Position numbers and translations under genes: made by a program
NCBI GenBank assembly: GCA_004293445.1
Contig: RDYP01000023.1
Location: 1 to 42,495 of the forward strand
DNA: 42,495 nucleotides
Direction of reading: 5' to 3'
Source: Verrucomicrobiota bacterium
GTDB taxonomy: Bacteria > Verrucomicrobiota > Verrucomicrobiia > Verrucomicrobiales > Akkermansiaceae
Shown here: piece by piece, positions 16,463 to 24,931 of the stretch
Position numbering within the stretch: the stretch's first letter is position 1
How the letters are laid out: every line of letters starts with the position of its first letter
Notes under the pieces: model-generated
What the model saw: only the letters and a program-made list of their open reading frames with translations
Told to the model about the DNA's origin: nothing
The model's database searches: none

Positions 16463-16476
16463 TGTTCAAAAGAACA
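16463..16476 (+). promoter_or_regulatory. LexA box (TGTTC-N4-GAACA)
   Basis: TGTTCAAAAGAACA is an exact match to the 14-bp palindrome established as the Verrucomicrobia LexA-binding motif. It is embedded in a longer imperfect inverted repeat (16453-16483, GGGTTG...CAACCC). It ends 20 bp before the ATG at 16497, where a bound repressor would block the promoter. I found no other exact match in the window. The inference is that the rightward operon from 16497 is induced by DNA damage. Confidence 0.75.
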
Positions 16477-16496
16477 TCAACCCAATCGTGTCACGC

Positions 16497-17648
16497 ATGT
16501 CCGTCATCCGCATTCCCCGCATCGTCCGTCCCGGCGTTCTGTCCCACCTCAAGCCATCCAGCCTCAAAGCCCTGCTCTCTCCCTTCGCCGATTACTTCGC
16601 CCGCCGGGGAGCTTCGCTCGATTGCCTCCGAGCGGCGGACCCGGTGCTCGACGATGTGGTTTCGGTGATCGCCACGCCGGTCGAGTCCACCCCGGCCGAA
16701 CTGGTTGAACGCTTGGAGCTGCTTGATCTGCTGTCGGATCCGGGTTGCTCGATCCATTTCGAGGACGGCTACGAGGCGATGGTCGCGGCCTGGCTGGAAC
16801 CGGACGATTCCACCGCGGACCTCGCGGTCAAAATCCTGATCCACGCGCCGGACATCGCGTGGCGCGAGTTCGACCGCCAGGCACTCCAGGCCAGGCGGTC
16901 GCTGGTGTCCTTTTCCTGCAACCCCGCGCTCGGGTTCCTGTCGCCCGATGCCAGCCGCGTCGCACGGCTCGAAAACCTGCTCCGGCCCTGGTTCGAGCAA
17001 AACGCCCGCTCCGGCATTTGCAGCGTCCACACCCGGGAGGAAGCCGGCGGTGTGTCGTTCGTCATCCGCCATGGCGACCTGCTCAAGCGGATCGGCGTGT
17101 TCGACGAGAACGGCCGGTCCTCGTCCAGGATCCTGCGCCCGGAGCGGGTGGATGTCGCCCACTACCGCCACGCGACCGGGGAGTGGCAGATTTCAGGGAT
17201 CGGACGCCGACTCCAGGAGCTCTACCGCGCCTCCTTCGGCACGGTCTTCCACGCCTCCTCCACTGCGCTGACCCATGCCCATCGCTACTCGCTGGAGCCG
17301 CTGCGCGAAGGACCTGCGGCCCTCGCCTGCGATCCCCATGCCCGGGTCCAGTTCGCCGCCCTGTCGTCGCTCAAGCTGGGCCTTCCCGGTGGCAGCCGGA
17401 TTGCGGTCTGCCATGGCAATGTCTTCGAAGCGCTCGCCGGGCTGAACCCGACGCTCCTCCAGGGGGCTGCCCTGCTCGAAGCGAAGCTCGACCTCAAGAT
17501 CGCCACTCGCCGCCGCCTGATCCCCGTCATCCTTAATCCAACGACCGACAAGGTGTCGGGGATTCAGCTCGATGACGCCATCGCCCCCTGGCTGGAGGCC
17601 CGGGGCTTTTTCAATCACCATGAAAGCCTCCTTCTGGAAAGCGCTTGA
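16497..17648 (+). CDS. Unknown protein A of a LexA-boxed operon
   Basis: 383 residues from the ATG at 16497; a GTG at 16488 would add three. I do not recognise the family. The protein is soluble, without a signal peptide or membrane segments. Its N-terminal third is helical and acidic. The middle has a beta-rich stretch (GVSFVIRHGDLLKRIGVFDENG) and the C-terminal third is mixed alpha/beta (SRIAVCHGNVFEALAGL, RRRLIPVILNPTTDKV). The next gene starts inside its last ten codons, so the two are probably co-translated and act together. Promoter context (LexA box) suggests a DNA-damage or prophage-induction role. Confidence 0.6.
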   Translation: MSVIRIPRIVRPGVLSHLKPSSLKALLSPFADYFARRGASLDCLRAADPVLDDVVSVIATPVESTPAELVERLELLDLLSDPGCSIHFEDGYEAMVAAWLEPDDSTADLAVKILIHAPDIAWREFDRQALQARRSLVSFSCNPALGFLSPDASRVARLENLLRPWFEQNARSGICSVHTREEAGGVSFVIRHGDLLKRIGVFDENGRSSSRILRPERVDVAHYRHATGEWQISGIGRRLQELYRASFGTVFHASSTALTHAHRYSLEPLREGPAALACDPHARVQFAALSSLKLGLPGGSRIAVCHGNVFEALAGLNPTLLQGAALLEAKLDLKIATRRRLIPVILNPTTDKVSGIQLDDAIAPWLEARGFFNHHESLLLESA

Positions 17649-18645
17649 GGCGTTGGGGGCCGCGGGCTCGGCGGCTTGCGACTGGCGGCTGGAACTGGGG
17701 GGCGATTGGGACGCCTGCGCCGCTTTGCTCCGGCCGAGCGGACGCACGGCATCAACCGTGATCGACCCGCGCCACCCGTCGCTCCATGCACCGCGTCGTC
17801 TCGTCCTGATGGTCGATGGCGAGGAGGACTTCGTCGCCGTGGACGAGGATCCCTCGCTGCCGCCGATCCCCTTCAAGGCCGCCGAAGTCGTCGAAATGCA
17901 GCCGAGCTGGGAACCGATCAGCCAGGCCTTGGCGACGGCCCTCGGCTTCGACTTCGGAGCTTGGGAAAACCAGGGCTCACTCCGCCGGATCGGCTCCAGC
18001 CAGGACCCTTTCGGCCGCGTCACCCCCGTGTTGCTGTTCCTGCCATCAGGCCACCTTGGCGACTACCACGGGCTATTCCGCGAGCTTTCCGCCCGCTCGG
18101 AATCCACCGTGCTGTTCCCCGGCAAGCGCTGGTTTACCGCTGAAATCGAAGCGCTGCGTGCCCGCAACCACCTCGAATTCGTCGATCTCGCCGAGCGCCT
18201 GGCGGCGATCGACGCCCACGCGGCGCTCCGGGCTCCGCTCCCCCCGATCACCCGCCCGCGCGGCCCGTCCGGCCCGAAAGTCCGGGCCGTGATCCATGCC
18301 GGAAACGGCCTGACCTGGAGCCAGATTCGCATCGAAATCGTTGGCAATCAGACGATCCACCTCAAGGCCCCCGGTCAGGACGGCAGCTACTCGTTCCCCA
18401 AGCGCGCCCAACTCGGCCCGGAGCACCCGCTCGGCATCCTCATGAGCCTCGCCGCGAAAGGGGAGTGGCGGAATCCTCCACCGTCGTCCGCGGACTATGA
18501 GAGGGTTTCCAAGTCCTTCCATCGCCTGCGCACCCTCCTCAGCCAGCTCGTTCCGCTCCCTGGCAAGCCCTTCAAACGCTCCCGAGGAGCCTTCGTGCCG
18601 CTTTTCGAGATTCGCGTCGCCCAAAAGCTTTTGCGCGCCCAATGA
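17620..18645 (+). CDS. Unknown protein B of a LexA-boxed operon
   Basis: 341 residues from the ATG at 17620, overlapping the stop of protein A by 29 bp; an in-frame ATG at 17572 would give a deeper overlap. The family is not recognised. It has an N-terminal alpha/beta part (RRLVLMVDGEEDFVAVDED), a segment VLLFLPSGHLGDYHGLFREL with a later helix HLEFVDLAERLAAI that recalls nucleotide- or ligand-binding Rossmann-like folds, and a C-terminal basic part (KSFHRLRTLLSQL...RGAFVPLFEI) that could be a winged helix. No catalytic motif can be pointed to. Confidence 0.58.
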   Translation: MKASFWKALEALGAAGSAACDWRLELGGDWDACAALLRPSGRTASTVIDPRHPSLHAPRRLVLMVDGEEDFVAVDEDPSLPPIPFKAAEVVEMQPSWEPISQALATALGFDFGAWENQGSLRRIGSSQDPFGRVTPVLLFLPSGHLGDYHGLFRELSARSESTVLFPGKRWFTAEIEALRARNHLEFVDLAERLAAIDAHAALRAPLPPITRPRGPSGPKVRAVIHAGNGLTWSQIRIEIVGNQTIHLKAPGQDGSYSFPKRAQLGPEHPLGILMSLAAKGEWRNPPPSSADYERVSKSFHRLRTLLSQLVPLPGKPFKRSRGAFVPLFEIRVAQKLLRAQ

Positions 18646-18746
18646 CGGCTGCGACATTTTCGAGCCTCAGTCCCGTGCCAGGCGTCGAGTCCTGATTCCC
18701 TGCCTCGACAGCCCGCCGATCTGATTGTTTGTGGCCTCGATGGTCC

Positions 18747-19034
18747 ATGGCCCGCCCCCTTCGCGCCACTTTTCCGCCCGTCGCGACTCTAACCCTCGCT
18801 CAGATCGTGGCCGAACTCGGGCGCGACCGGCTTTACCTGCTTGGCTGGATCAAGCGTTTCGAACTGCCGCTCGGCCAAGGTAACCGCTACCCGGCGACCT
18901 ACCTGTCGTTCTTCCGCACCGTGGTGTTTCTCCTGCTCGCGCAGATACCGGAGGAGAAGCTCATCGAGCTTTGGACCCTGGAGAAGAAGCTCATGAGCCT
19001 GCTGCACGTAGATACTTCGACCTTGCCGACCTAG
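18747..19034 (+). CDS. Small MerR/excisionase-like HTH protein
   Basis: 95 residues from MARPLRATFPP; the frame opens six codons earlier. The segment TLAQIVAELGRDRLYLLGWI followed by KRFELPLGQGNRY resembles a MerR-type or excisionase winged HTH (helix, helix, short wing with a Tyr). A hydrophobic helix (LSFFRTVVFLLLAQI) follows, probably for dimerisation. Its stop codon abuts the ATG of the next gene. It may regulate the divergent region or act as a recombination directionality factor; no integrase is present in the window. Confidence 0.55.
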   Translation: MARPLRATFPPVATLTLAQIVAELGRDRLYLLGWIKRFELPLGQGNRYPATYLSFFRTVVFLLLAQIPEEKLIELWTLEKKLMSLLHVDTSTLPT

Positions 19035-19310
19035 ATGATCGACGGACACGCGGCGGCGGGGAACGACTCCCGCAGGCTCTTTCTGAGCCGCTTCGACATC
19101 GGCACCGACTTGCAAAGTGCCTGCGTCCAGCCGGGTCTGCATTTCTCGCCGGCACCGGCGGAACTCTTCGGCGGCCGGGACATGGGCGAGGATGCCCTGA
19201 GGCTGCTTTGGATCTACCTGGCTGAGTTGAAGCCGTTGCTGGTGACGGTGGCTGCCCAGTCCGCCGTGCTTGGGGAAGCCGCCCGGTGGGCGGGCCGGAA
19301 GGGGATTTAG
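19035..19310 (+). CDS. Small hypothetical protein following the HTH gene
   Basis: 91 residues, beginning directly after the stop of the HTH gene (TAG then ATG). The N-terminal half is polar and the C-terminal half holds an amphipathic helix pair (LRLLWIYLAELKPLLVTVAA). There are no recognisable motifs. It is the last gene of the rightward group and is convergent with the repeat protein ending 30 bp away. Confidence 0.45.
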   Translation: MIDGHAAAGNDSRRLFLSRFDIGTDLQSACVQPGLHFSPAPAELFGGRDMGEDALRLLWIYLAELKPLLVTVAAQSAVLGEAARWAGRKGI

Positions 19311-19340
19311 TCTGCCGACCCTCTCCACCTTGCCGCCGTC

Positions 19341-19895
19341 CTACTTCTTTGCGCTCGGAGGCGGAAGGGGCATCGGCACGGTTTTCGGGCACTTCCCGGT
19401 TCCCGAGCTGGTCCCGGTCATGCGGCCGGAATCATCACGGCGGGTGCTGGTGACCATGCCCGCCGGGTTGCGGCTCGTGGTCGTTGTTCCGGTGATCCGC
19501 CCGGATGCGTCGAGGTATTGCGTCTGCCCGGCGGTGCCCAAGGATGGCCCGGTGTCGGCGCTGCCAGTCATCCGGCCGCTGGCATCCCGGTAGGTGGTCT
19601 GGGACGATGTTCCCGTGGTGGGCCGGGTGCTTGCCGTGCCGGTGAGCCGGCCGCTGGCGTCGCGATACTCGGTGCGCACGCTGCCGCCGGCATTCGGGCG
19701 GGTCGTGGCGGTGCCGGTGATTCTTCCCGAGGCATCGCGGATCACCGCTCGCTCCGCCCCACCGGCTTGTTTTTGGCGCTCAATGCTCTGAACGATCCGC
19801 CCGGAGGCATCCCGCACCACCTCACGGCAAGTCTGGGCCGGGGAGTGGGCTACGAGGAAAAACGACACGGCCAGCAATGACAGGAGCGACTTCAT
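19341..19895 (-). CDS. Secreted protein of six 25-residue RDASGR tandem repeats
   Basis: 184 residues from the ATG at 19895, chosen because it begins a signal peptide (MKSLLSLLAVSFFLVAHSPA). An upstream in-frame ATG at 19964 would bury that signal. After one Cys the mature protein consists of about six tandem units of 25 residues, each beginning R/L-D-A-S-G-R-[ILM] and usually continuing TGTA. The unit resembles the Asp-x-x-Gly-Arg core of YD/RHS repeats. The tail is Pro/Lys-rich (MPLPPPSAKK). It is probably an exported, surface-associated beta-repeat protein. It has no evident link to the defence genes and may be host sequence. Confidence 0.75.
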   Translation of the reverse strand: MKSLLSLLAVSFFLVAHSPAQTCREVVRDASGRIVQSIERQKQAGGAERAVIRDASGRITGTATTRPNAGGSVRTEYRDASGRLTGTASTRPTTGTSSQTTYRDASGRMTGSADTGPSLGTAGQTQYLDASGRITGTTTTSRNPAGMVTSTRRDDSGRMTGTSSGTGKCPKTVPMPLPPPSAKK

Positions 19896-20240
19896 TCGGC
19901 CTTCGACTGTGCCAAGGCGGATTTCATTCAATGAAACGGCCGCCCCGCTCCTCTGGAGATCCAAAGTCGGAAACCCGAAATTCCCTGTGCCTACGCCCGC
20001 AGTTGTCCCACCCCACCCCCTATTTCTGGTTGGACGGATCGCACTCCACGTTCAGAAACCTCACTCGGGCGTTGGTTTGATGCGTCATTAAGAGACCATG
20101 ATCCTCTTGTCATCATTCAGGAAGATCTTCAGCGTCAGCCCTAGCACCCATCCCCTTCAGAAAAGCCTCCCCAGCATGAGATTTCACCCATCCAGCGCAT
20201 CGCTAGCAGCGTGAAGCGATTGCATCTGACACCCATTCCT
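19896..20240. other. Gene-free interval upstream of the BREX locus
   Basis: About 345 bp between the divergent repeat-protein gene and pglW. It should contain the promoters for both. No perfect inverted repeat or recognised operator is apparent by eye, and I cannot name a confident -35/-10 pair. A GTG at 20211 in the pglW frame would extend that protein by ten residues. Confidence 0.4.
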
Positions 20241-23200
20241 ATGGCAAATTGGACTAGCGTCTCAGACTCGGAGCATCCTTGGGAGCGGGACGCGCTTGCG
20301 TTCATTCGCAACGGGTTGCCGGCCTCCTCTGCGATACAGGTCTGGTCGAACTTCGAGTTCATGGCCGAAGGTGGCGCGATCTACGAGGTTGACACGCTTC
20401 TGGTCGGCCCGTGGGGTGCGTTCCTCATCGAGATCAAGAGCCTTCCCGGGGTCATCACCAGTCAGGCAGGCAGCTGGATCTGGCGCGATGGGACCACCTA
20501 CAAGACGCGCGACAACCCGTTGCCCCTCGCCAACCGCAAGTGCAAGGCGCTCAAGTCGCTGTTGGAGCGGCAGGCAGCATTCAAACGGGCTAAGGTCCAG
20601 GTGCCCTTCATCGAGCCGCTGATCTTCTGCTCGGATGAGAACAATGTGCTCCAGCTCCAGGGACCGCAGGCCAATGGCGTCTGTCTCAGGGACCGGCCCG
20701 ATGGTTCCGTCCCCGGCATCATCGGGGCGATCTCCCGTCGCGAGGCGCCCGGCCTGCGAAGCTTCCAGCGGGCACCGATTACCAAGGACCAGATCCGCGC
20801 ATTCGTCACCGGCGTCGAACAGGTCAGCCTGAATCCGGTCCAGAAAGTCCGGAAAGCGGGCGACTACGTGCTCGACGGCTTGTTCCACGACAGTCCGCTC
20901 GGCACCTACCAGGAGTGGCTGGGGCATCACGTGCGGATCAAGTCCGGGCCTCGTCTGATCCGGGTCTATCTGGAGGGACTGCAAGGGGAAACGGAGCGTT
21001 CGACCCTGCGCCGGGCCGCCGAACGCGAGTTTCAGATTCTCGAACGGATGGAGCACCCGGGTATCCTCCGCGTCGATACCCTCACCGAGACCGAGTCCGG
21101 TCCCGCCCTGGTCTTCCGGTGGCAGGAAGGCGCGCAGCGTCTTGACCACTACCTCGCCGGACTGGCGCAGCCACTTACCGCCGATGCCGCTCTCGACATC
21201 CTGCGTCAGATTACCGAGGCCATCGCCTACGCGCATCGCAAGAAAGTGATCCATCGCGGCCTCTCGCCCCAAGCGATCATCGTCATCCCGGGCGAGACCG
21301 GCAGTGGTCCGGCGGTGCAGATCTCCAGTTGGAATCTCGGTTTCATCGACGGAGGTACCTCCAGCGGTGCCACCCGCACCCGGTTCTCCACCTCCCTTCA
21401 CGCCGGCCAGTTCGTTGAGGACGAGGCCACCGTCTTCTTCGCCCCCGAAGCTGTCTCGGGACAGAACATCGAGGGCGAGGAGCTGGACTCGTTCTCGCTG
21501 GGTGCGCTGGCCTACTACCTCTTCAGCGGAAAACCTCCGGCGGACTCGGTGCTCGATCTCGACCAGAAGCTCAGGCAAAGGAGCTATCTCGACTTGTGCG
21601 CCGTGCAGAACGGGGTTGTCCCAGCCCTTGAGAATCTGATCCGCCATACCGCCTGCTCGGATCGGTCGCTCCGCTACAGCCCGGATGAAGTCCTCGAACG
21701 GATCGACGAGGTCTGGGATGAAATGACGGCCCCTGATACCGCCGAGGTGGTCGATCCCCGTACTGCGAAGGCTGGTGAACTGCTGGAGCATGGCTACCGG
21801 GTCATCCGCGATCTGGGCACAGGATCCTGTTCGAAGGTTCTGCTGGTCGAGTCACCGAAGGCCGAGCGGCAGGTGCTGAAAGTCGCCTCGAAGCCGGAAT
21901 ACAGCGACAGGTTGAATCGAGAGTTCGAAACGATTGAGAAAATCCGTCATCCCAACGTCGTCCAGGTTTTCAAATGCCTCAGCTTCGACGGGATCACAGG
22001 CTTTACCATGGAGCCGGCCTTCTCGTCCAAGAAGACCGACAACTCCGAAGGCCGTGAGTCCTCACTGGCCCGTCGCCTGAAGGAAGACGGACCGCTCGAT
22101 TTGGCCCTGCTCCAGAGATTCGGAGTCGAGCTACTCCAGACCATCGATGAACTGGAACGGCTGGGTATCAGCCACCGGGACATCAAGCCGGACAACTTGG
22201 GCATCCGCTCGGTGAAAAAGGGTCCGCTGCAGTTGGTCCTGTTCGACTTCTCTCTCACCACCGCTCCGGCCGAGGACATCCGGCTCGGCACGCCTCCTTA
22301 CCTCGATCCATTTCTGAGCCTGAGAAAGTCGCCACGGTGGGACCACCATGCCGAGCGCTTCGGTGCTGCGATGACCTTGCACGAGATGGCCTGCGGATCC
22401 GGTGTCTTCCCGGTATGGGGCGACGGCGGCAGCTCGCCTCACTTGATCGATGCCGAGGTCAGCCTGCGCCCGGAGTTGTTCCCCGAGTCTCTCCGCGAAG
22501 GTCTCGTGGAATTCTTCTGCAAGGCCCTCGCCCGCGATGTGAAGGGCCGCTTCGACAACACCGAGGAGATGCTCAAAGCCTGGCGTCACATCTTCGAGAA
22601 GATCGACCAACCGGCGCTTACCCCGACAACCACCGAGCAGGTCCAGCGCGGCGACAAGCCGTCTCTCGCGGAGATTCTCAAGACAACCACGCCGGACATG
22701 CAACTCGTCCTGCTCGGTCTCAGTGTCCGCCTCTTGAACGTGCTCGACAAGCTGGAGGTCGTCACCATCGCCGATCTTCTGCGGTATCCCATCGGCCGCA
22801 TCAAACGGATGCGCGGTGTCGGCTACAAGACCAGCCAGGAAGCGGTCGAACTCTATCAGGCTCTTCACGAGCGTTTCCCCGACATCGAGTCCCGGGAGCG
22901 CGTGGACGAAGCTGCCAAGGACGCCTCGTCCGAACCCGAACTCGCCAGCGTCGATCTCATCGCACGCGGGCTGATCCAGGCCGCCGGCAGGCTGGAGAGC
23001 ACGGAGCGAGAGATCCAGGAGCGCTTCCTCGGATGGAAAACCCCCGAGGATGATCCCTCCGCGCTGCGCTGGCCGAGCCAGACGGATCTGGGTGAGCAGG
23101 TCCAGGTGACCCGTGCCCGTGTCGGCCAGATTGTCACCAGCGCGCGGGAGAAGTGGCTTAAGAGCCCCTCGATCACCCGGCTGCGGGAGGCGATCCACGC

Positions 23201-24503
23201 CACCTTGCTTTCACAGGGCGGTGTCACCACCCACTCCGAGCTGATCCGGCTGATGCTGCTTCTCCGGGGCTCCACGCTCTCCGAACCCGACTCCCTGCGG
23301 ATGGCCTCCATCGCCACCCGCGCGGCGGTTGAGGCGGAGCGGCAGTTGCAGTCGCCCCGTTTCATCGAGTCCCGCCGGCAGGGGGTGCTCTTCATCTCCG
23401 TCGATCCTGCCTACGTCGACTTCGCCCGGCAGCTCGGCACCGCCGGCGAGGATCTCGCCTCCCGCGATCCCCTGCCCACCGCGTCCCGGGTGATCGAGAC
23501 ACTCGGCGCGATCCCTTTTCCCGACACGGGTGTCGAAAACGTGCGCCCGCCCGATCACTCACGGCGGGCCCACCTTGCTGCGTCGGTCAGTGGCAAGGTC
23601 TGCGTCAACAGCCGCCTGGAGCTCTACCCGCCCGGCCTCTCCGCCGAGCGTGCTCTGGCGTTATCCCGCAGTGCCCTCTTCGGTGTCCGCGAGCTCAAGC
23701 TGGAAGAGATTCACAGCCGGGTCGCCAGCCGCTACCCCATGGCCGAGTCTTTGCCCGGCCGCCCGCAACTCGACCGCCTGCTGGAACAAGTCGGCTTCCC
23801 TCTTCAGTGGGACGAGCGCGCCTGCAATGGTGCCGGAGCCTACCAGTCGAAGCACGTCGCCTTCAGCACTGGAAATTCGTATACCATCGGTTCCCGCCGC
23901 GGCACCATCGACCTTACCGGCCCCGGCCAACCCGTTAGTGAAGAGGTGGCGGAGGCCCAGCGGCTTGAGGACAAGCTGACGCGGGCACGGGCGCAGGGCT
24001 CCTACCTCGTCCTGACCATCGACCCGAAGTATCTGAATGACGCCGCCAACCAGTTGGAGCGCATCGGGGCCAAACGTCTCAACGCCAGCGAACTCTTCCT
24101 CACCGCGATGAAGGACAAGGCCGCTGATCTGGGCGTGCCATGGGAAGTCGTCCTCGAAGCCGACGCCGCCGAAAAAGGCAGTGCCGACTGGACCCGCCTA
24201 CAGGAACTCATCCGCCGCTCCATGCCCGGAGTGCTGGAACCTCTGCGCAACTCGAATGAGGACATCCTCCTCACCGACGCCGGCCTCTTCGCCCGCTACG
24301 GCCGCATGAACGAACTCGACGCCCTGCGGAACGACACCGGCACCCAGTCCGGCCCGCACTCCCTTTGGCTGCTGGTGCCTGGCCATGGTGCCGCAACCAC
24401 GCCCACCCTCTGCGGAGAGGCCGTCCCGATCTCCAATGAAGCCCAGTTCGAGCAACTCACGCCCCAGTGGGCGCGGAACCACCACCGGGGAGGCGTGGCA
24501 TGA
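20241..24503 (+). CDS. pglW: BREX type 2 protein kinase PglW (NERD, two kinase domains, transcription-factor-like modules)
   Basis: 1420 residues from the ATG at 20241. Residues 1-130 are a NERD nuclease-like domain with YEVDTLLVG and FLIEIKS (D and E-x-K pair). A first kinase-like domain (about 200-510) is degenerate: the catalytic loop reads H338-R-G-L, not HRD. A second kinase domain starts at a Gly-rich loop (D524-LGTGSCSKV) with Lys in QVLKVA, a canonical HRDIKPDN loop (H645), and D669-F-S in place of DFG. Residues around 818-880 match the RNA polymerase alpha C-terminal domain (LSVRLLNVLDKLEVVTIADL, then GVGYKTSQEAV). Residues near 945-985 resemble sigma-70 region 4 (VTRARVGQIVTSAREKWL). 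In BREX-2, PglW is the Ser/Thr kinase of the phage-growth-limitation system and likely acts as sensor or regulator. Its stop overlaps the next start as ATGA. Confidence 0.92.
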   Translation: MANWTSVSDSEHPWERDALAFIRNGLPASSAIQVWSNFEFMAEGGAIYEVDTLLVGPWGAFLIEIKSLPGVITSQAGSWIWRDGTTYKTRDNPLPLANRKCKALKSLLERQAAFKRAKVQVPFIEPLIFCSDENNVLQLQGPQANGVCLRDRPDGSVPGIIGAISRREAPGLRSFQRAPITKDQIRAFVTGVEQVSLNPVQKVRKAGDYVLDGLFHDSPLGTYQEWLGHHVRIKSGPRLIRVYLEGLQGETERSTLRRAAEREFQILERMEHPGILRVDTLTETESGPALVFRWQEGAQRLDHYLAGLAQPLTADAALDILRQITEAIAYAHRKKVIHRGLSPQAIIVIPGETGSGPAVQISSWNLGFIDGGTSSGATRTRFSTSLHAGQFVEDEATVFFAPEAVSGQNIEGEELDSFSLGALAYYLFSGKPPADSVLDLDQKLRQRSYLDLCAVQNGVVPALENLIRHTACSDRSLRYSPDEVLERIDEVWDEMTAPDTAEVVDPRTAKAGELLEHGYRVIRDLGTGSCSKVLLVESPKAERQVLKVASKPEYSDRLNREFETIEKIRHPNVVQVFKCLSFDGITGFTMEPAFSSKKTDNSEGRESSLARRLKEDGPLDLALLQRFGVELLQTIDELERLGISHRDIKPDNLGIRSVKKGPLQLVLFDFSLTTAPAEDIRLGTPPYLDPFLSLRKSPRWDHHAERFGAAMTLHEMACGSGVFPVWGDGGSSPHLIDAEVSLRPELFPESLREGLVEFFCKALARDVKGRFDNTEEMLKAWRHIFEKIDQPALTPTTTEQVQRGDKPSLAEILKTTTPDMQLVLLGLSVRLLNVLDKLEVVTIADLLRYPIGRIKRMRGVGYKTSQEAVELYQALHERFPDIESRERVDEAAKDASSEPELASVDLIARGLIQAAGRLESTEREIQERFLGWKTPEDDPSALRWPSQTDLGEQVQVTRARVGQIVTSAREKWLKSPSITRLREAIHATLLSQGGVTTHSELIRLMLLLRGSTLSEPDSLRMASIATRAAVEAERQLQSPRFIESRRQGVLFISVDPAYVDFARQLGTAGEDLASRDPLPTASRVIETLGAIPFPDTGVENVRPPDHSRRAHLAASVSGKVCVNSRLELYPPGLSAERALALSRSALFGVRELKLEEIHSRVASRYPMAESLPGRPQLDRLLEQVGFPLQWDERACNGAGAYQSKHVAFSTGNSYTIGSRRGTIDLTGPGQPVSEEVAEAQRLEDKLTRARAQGSYLVLTIDPKYLNDAANQLERIGAKRLNASELFLTAMKDKAADLGVPWEVVLEADAAEKGSADWTRLQELIRRSMPGVLEPLRNSNEDILLTDAGLFARYGRMNELDALRNDTGTQSGPHSLWLLVPGHGAATTPTLCGEAVPISNEAQFEQLTPQWARNHHRGGVA

Positions 24504-24739
24504 AGCCAAGTCTCATTGCGCCCGTGGACAAAAGCTCCCACCTCCTCTCTGATCTCAGCATGCTCGAGCAGCGTCCTTCGTCAGGCCAGCCAGGCATGAG
24601 CAACGCGGAAATACGCCCCGTTCTGAAGTTTCACCGCAACCAGGTCTTCAAGCTCCTGCAGGTGCTGCGGACGGAGAATCTCCAAGTCGTTTCTACCGGC
24701 CACGGAGCCGGTGCACGCTATGAAGGGCAGTCCGAATAG
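24500..24739 (+). CDS. Small winged-helix DNA-binding protein coupled to pglW
   Basis: 79 residues. The ATG overlaps the pglW stop as ATGA, so it is translationally coupled to the kinase gene. Residues 33-72 form a winged HTH: SNAEIRPVLKFHRNQVFKLL, followed by a wing with VVSTGHGAGARYEG, like those at the C-termini of RecG-like/AAA-4 regulators. It is followed by a 193-bp gap that contains an 11-bp inverted repeat before pglX, an obvious candidate target. It is not one of the six core BREX-2 genes. It could be a local regulator of methyltransferase expression; alternatively it is a detached wHTH domain of PglW. Confidence 0.65.
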   Translation: MKPSLIAPVDKSSHLLSDLSMLEQRPSSGQPGMSNAEIRPVLKFHRNQVFKLLQVLRTENLQVVSTGHGAGARYEGQSE

Positions 24740-24764
24740 TTACCCGGTTTGCCCGGCAGCACTC

Positions 24765-24808
24765 CCGAGTGCAATTCCCTCCCTGATTGCGCCGATCATT
24801 GCACTCGG
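24765..24808. promoter_or_regulatory. Inverted repeat in the pglX upstream gap
   Basis: CCGAGTGCAAT (24765-24775) and ATTGCACTCGG (24798-24808) are a perfect 11-bp inverted repeat separated by 22 bp, 124 bp upstream of the pglX start. The spacing equals about three helical turns between arm centres, fitting a dimeric repressor with two half-sites. No T-run follows, so it is not a standard terminator. Confidence 0.55.
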
Positions 24809-24931
24809 TGCCAATCCAGCGCAATTCATGAATCGCTCGACTAGAAAAACGCTCCCTCTTCCTTCGCGCCTCTGCTGTTCAATTTTTTCTTCCGCTGCCC
24901 TCTGATCACTCGGCACTGCCCACTTTTTCCC

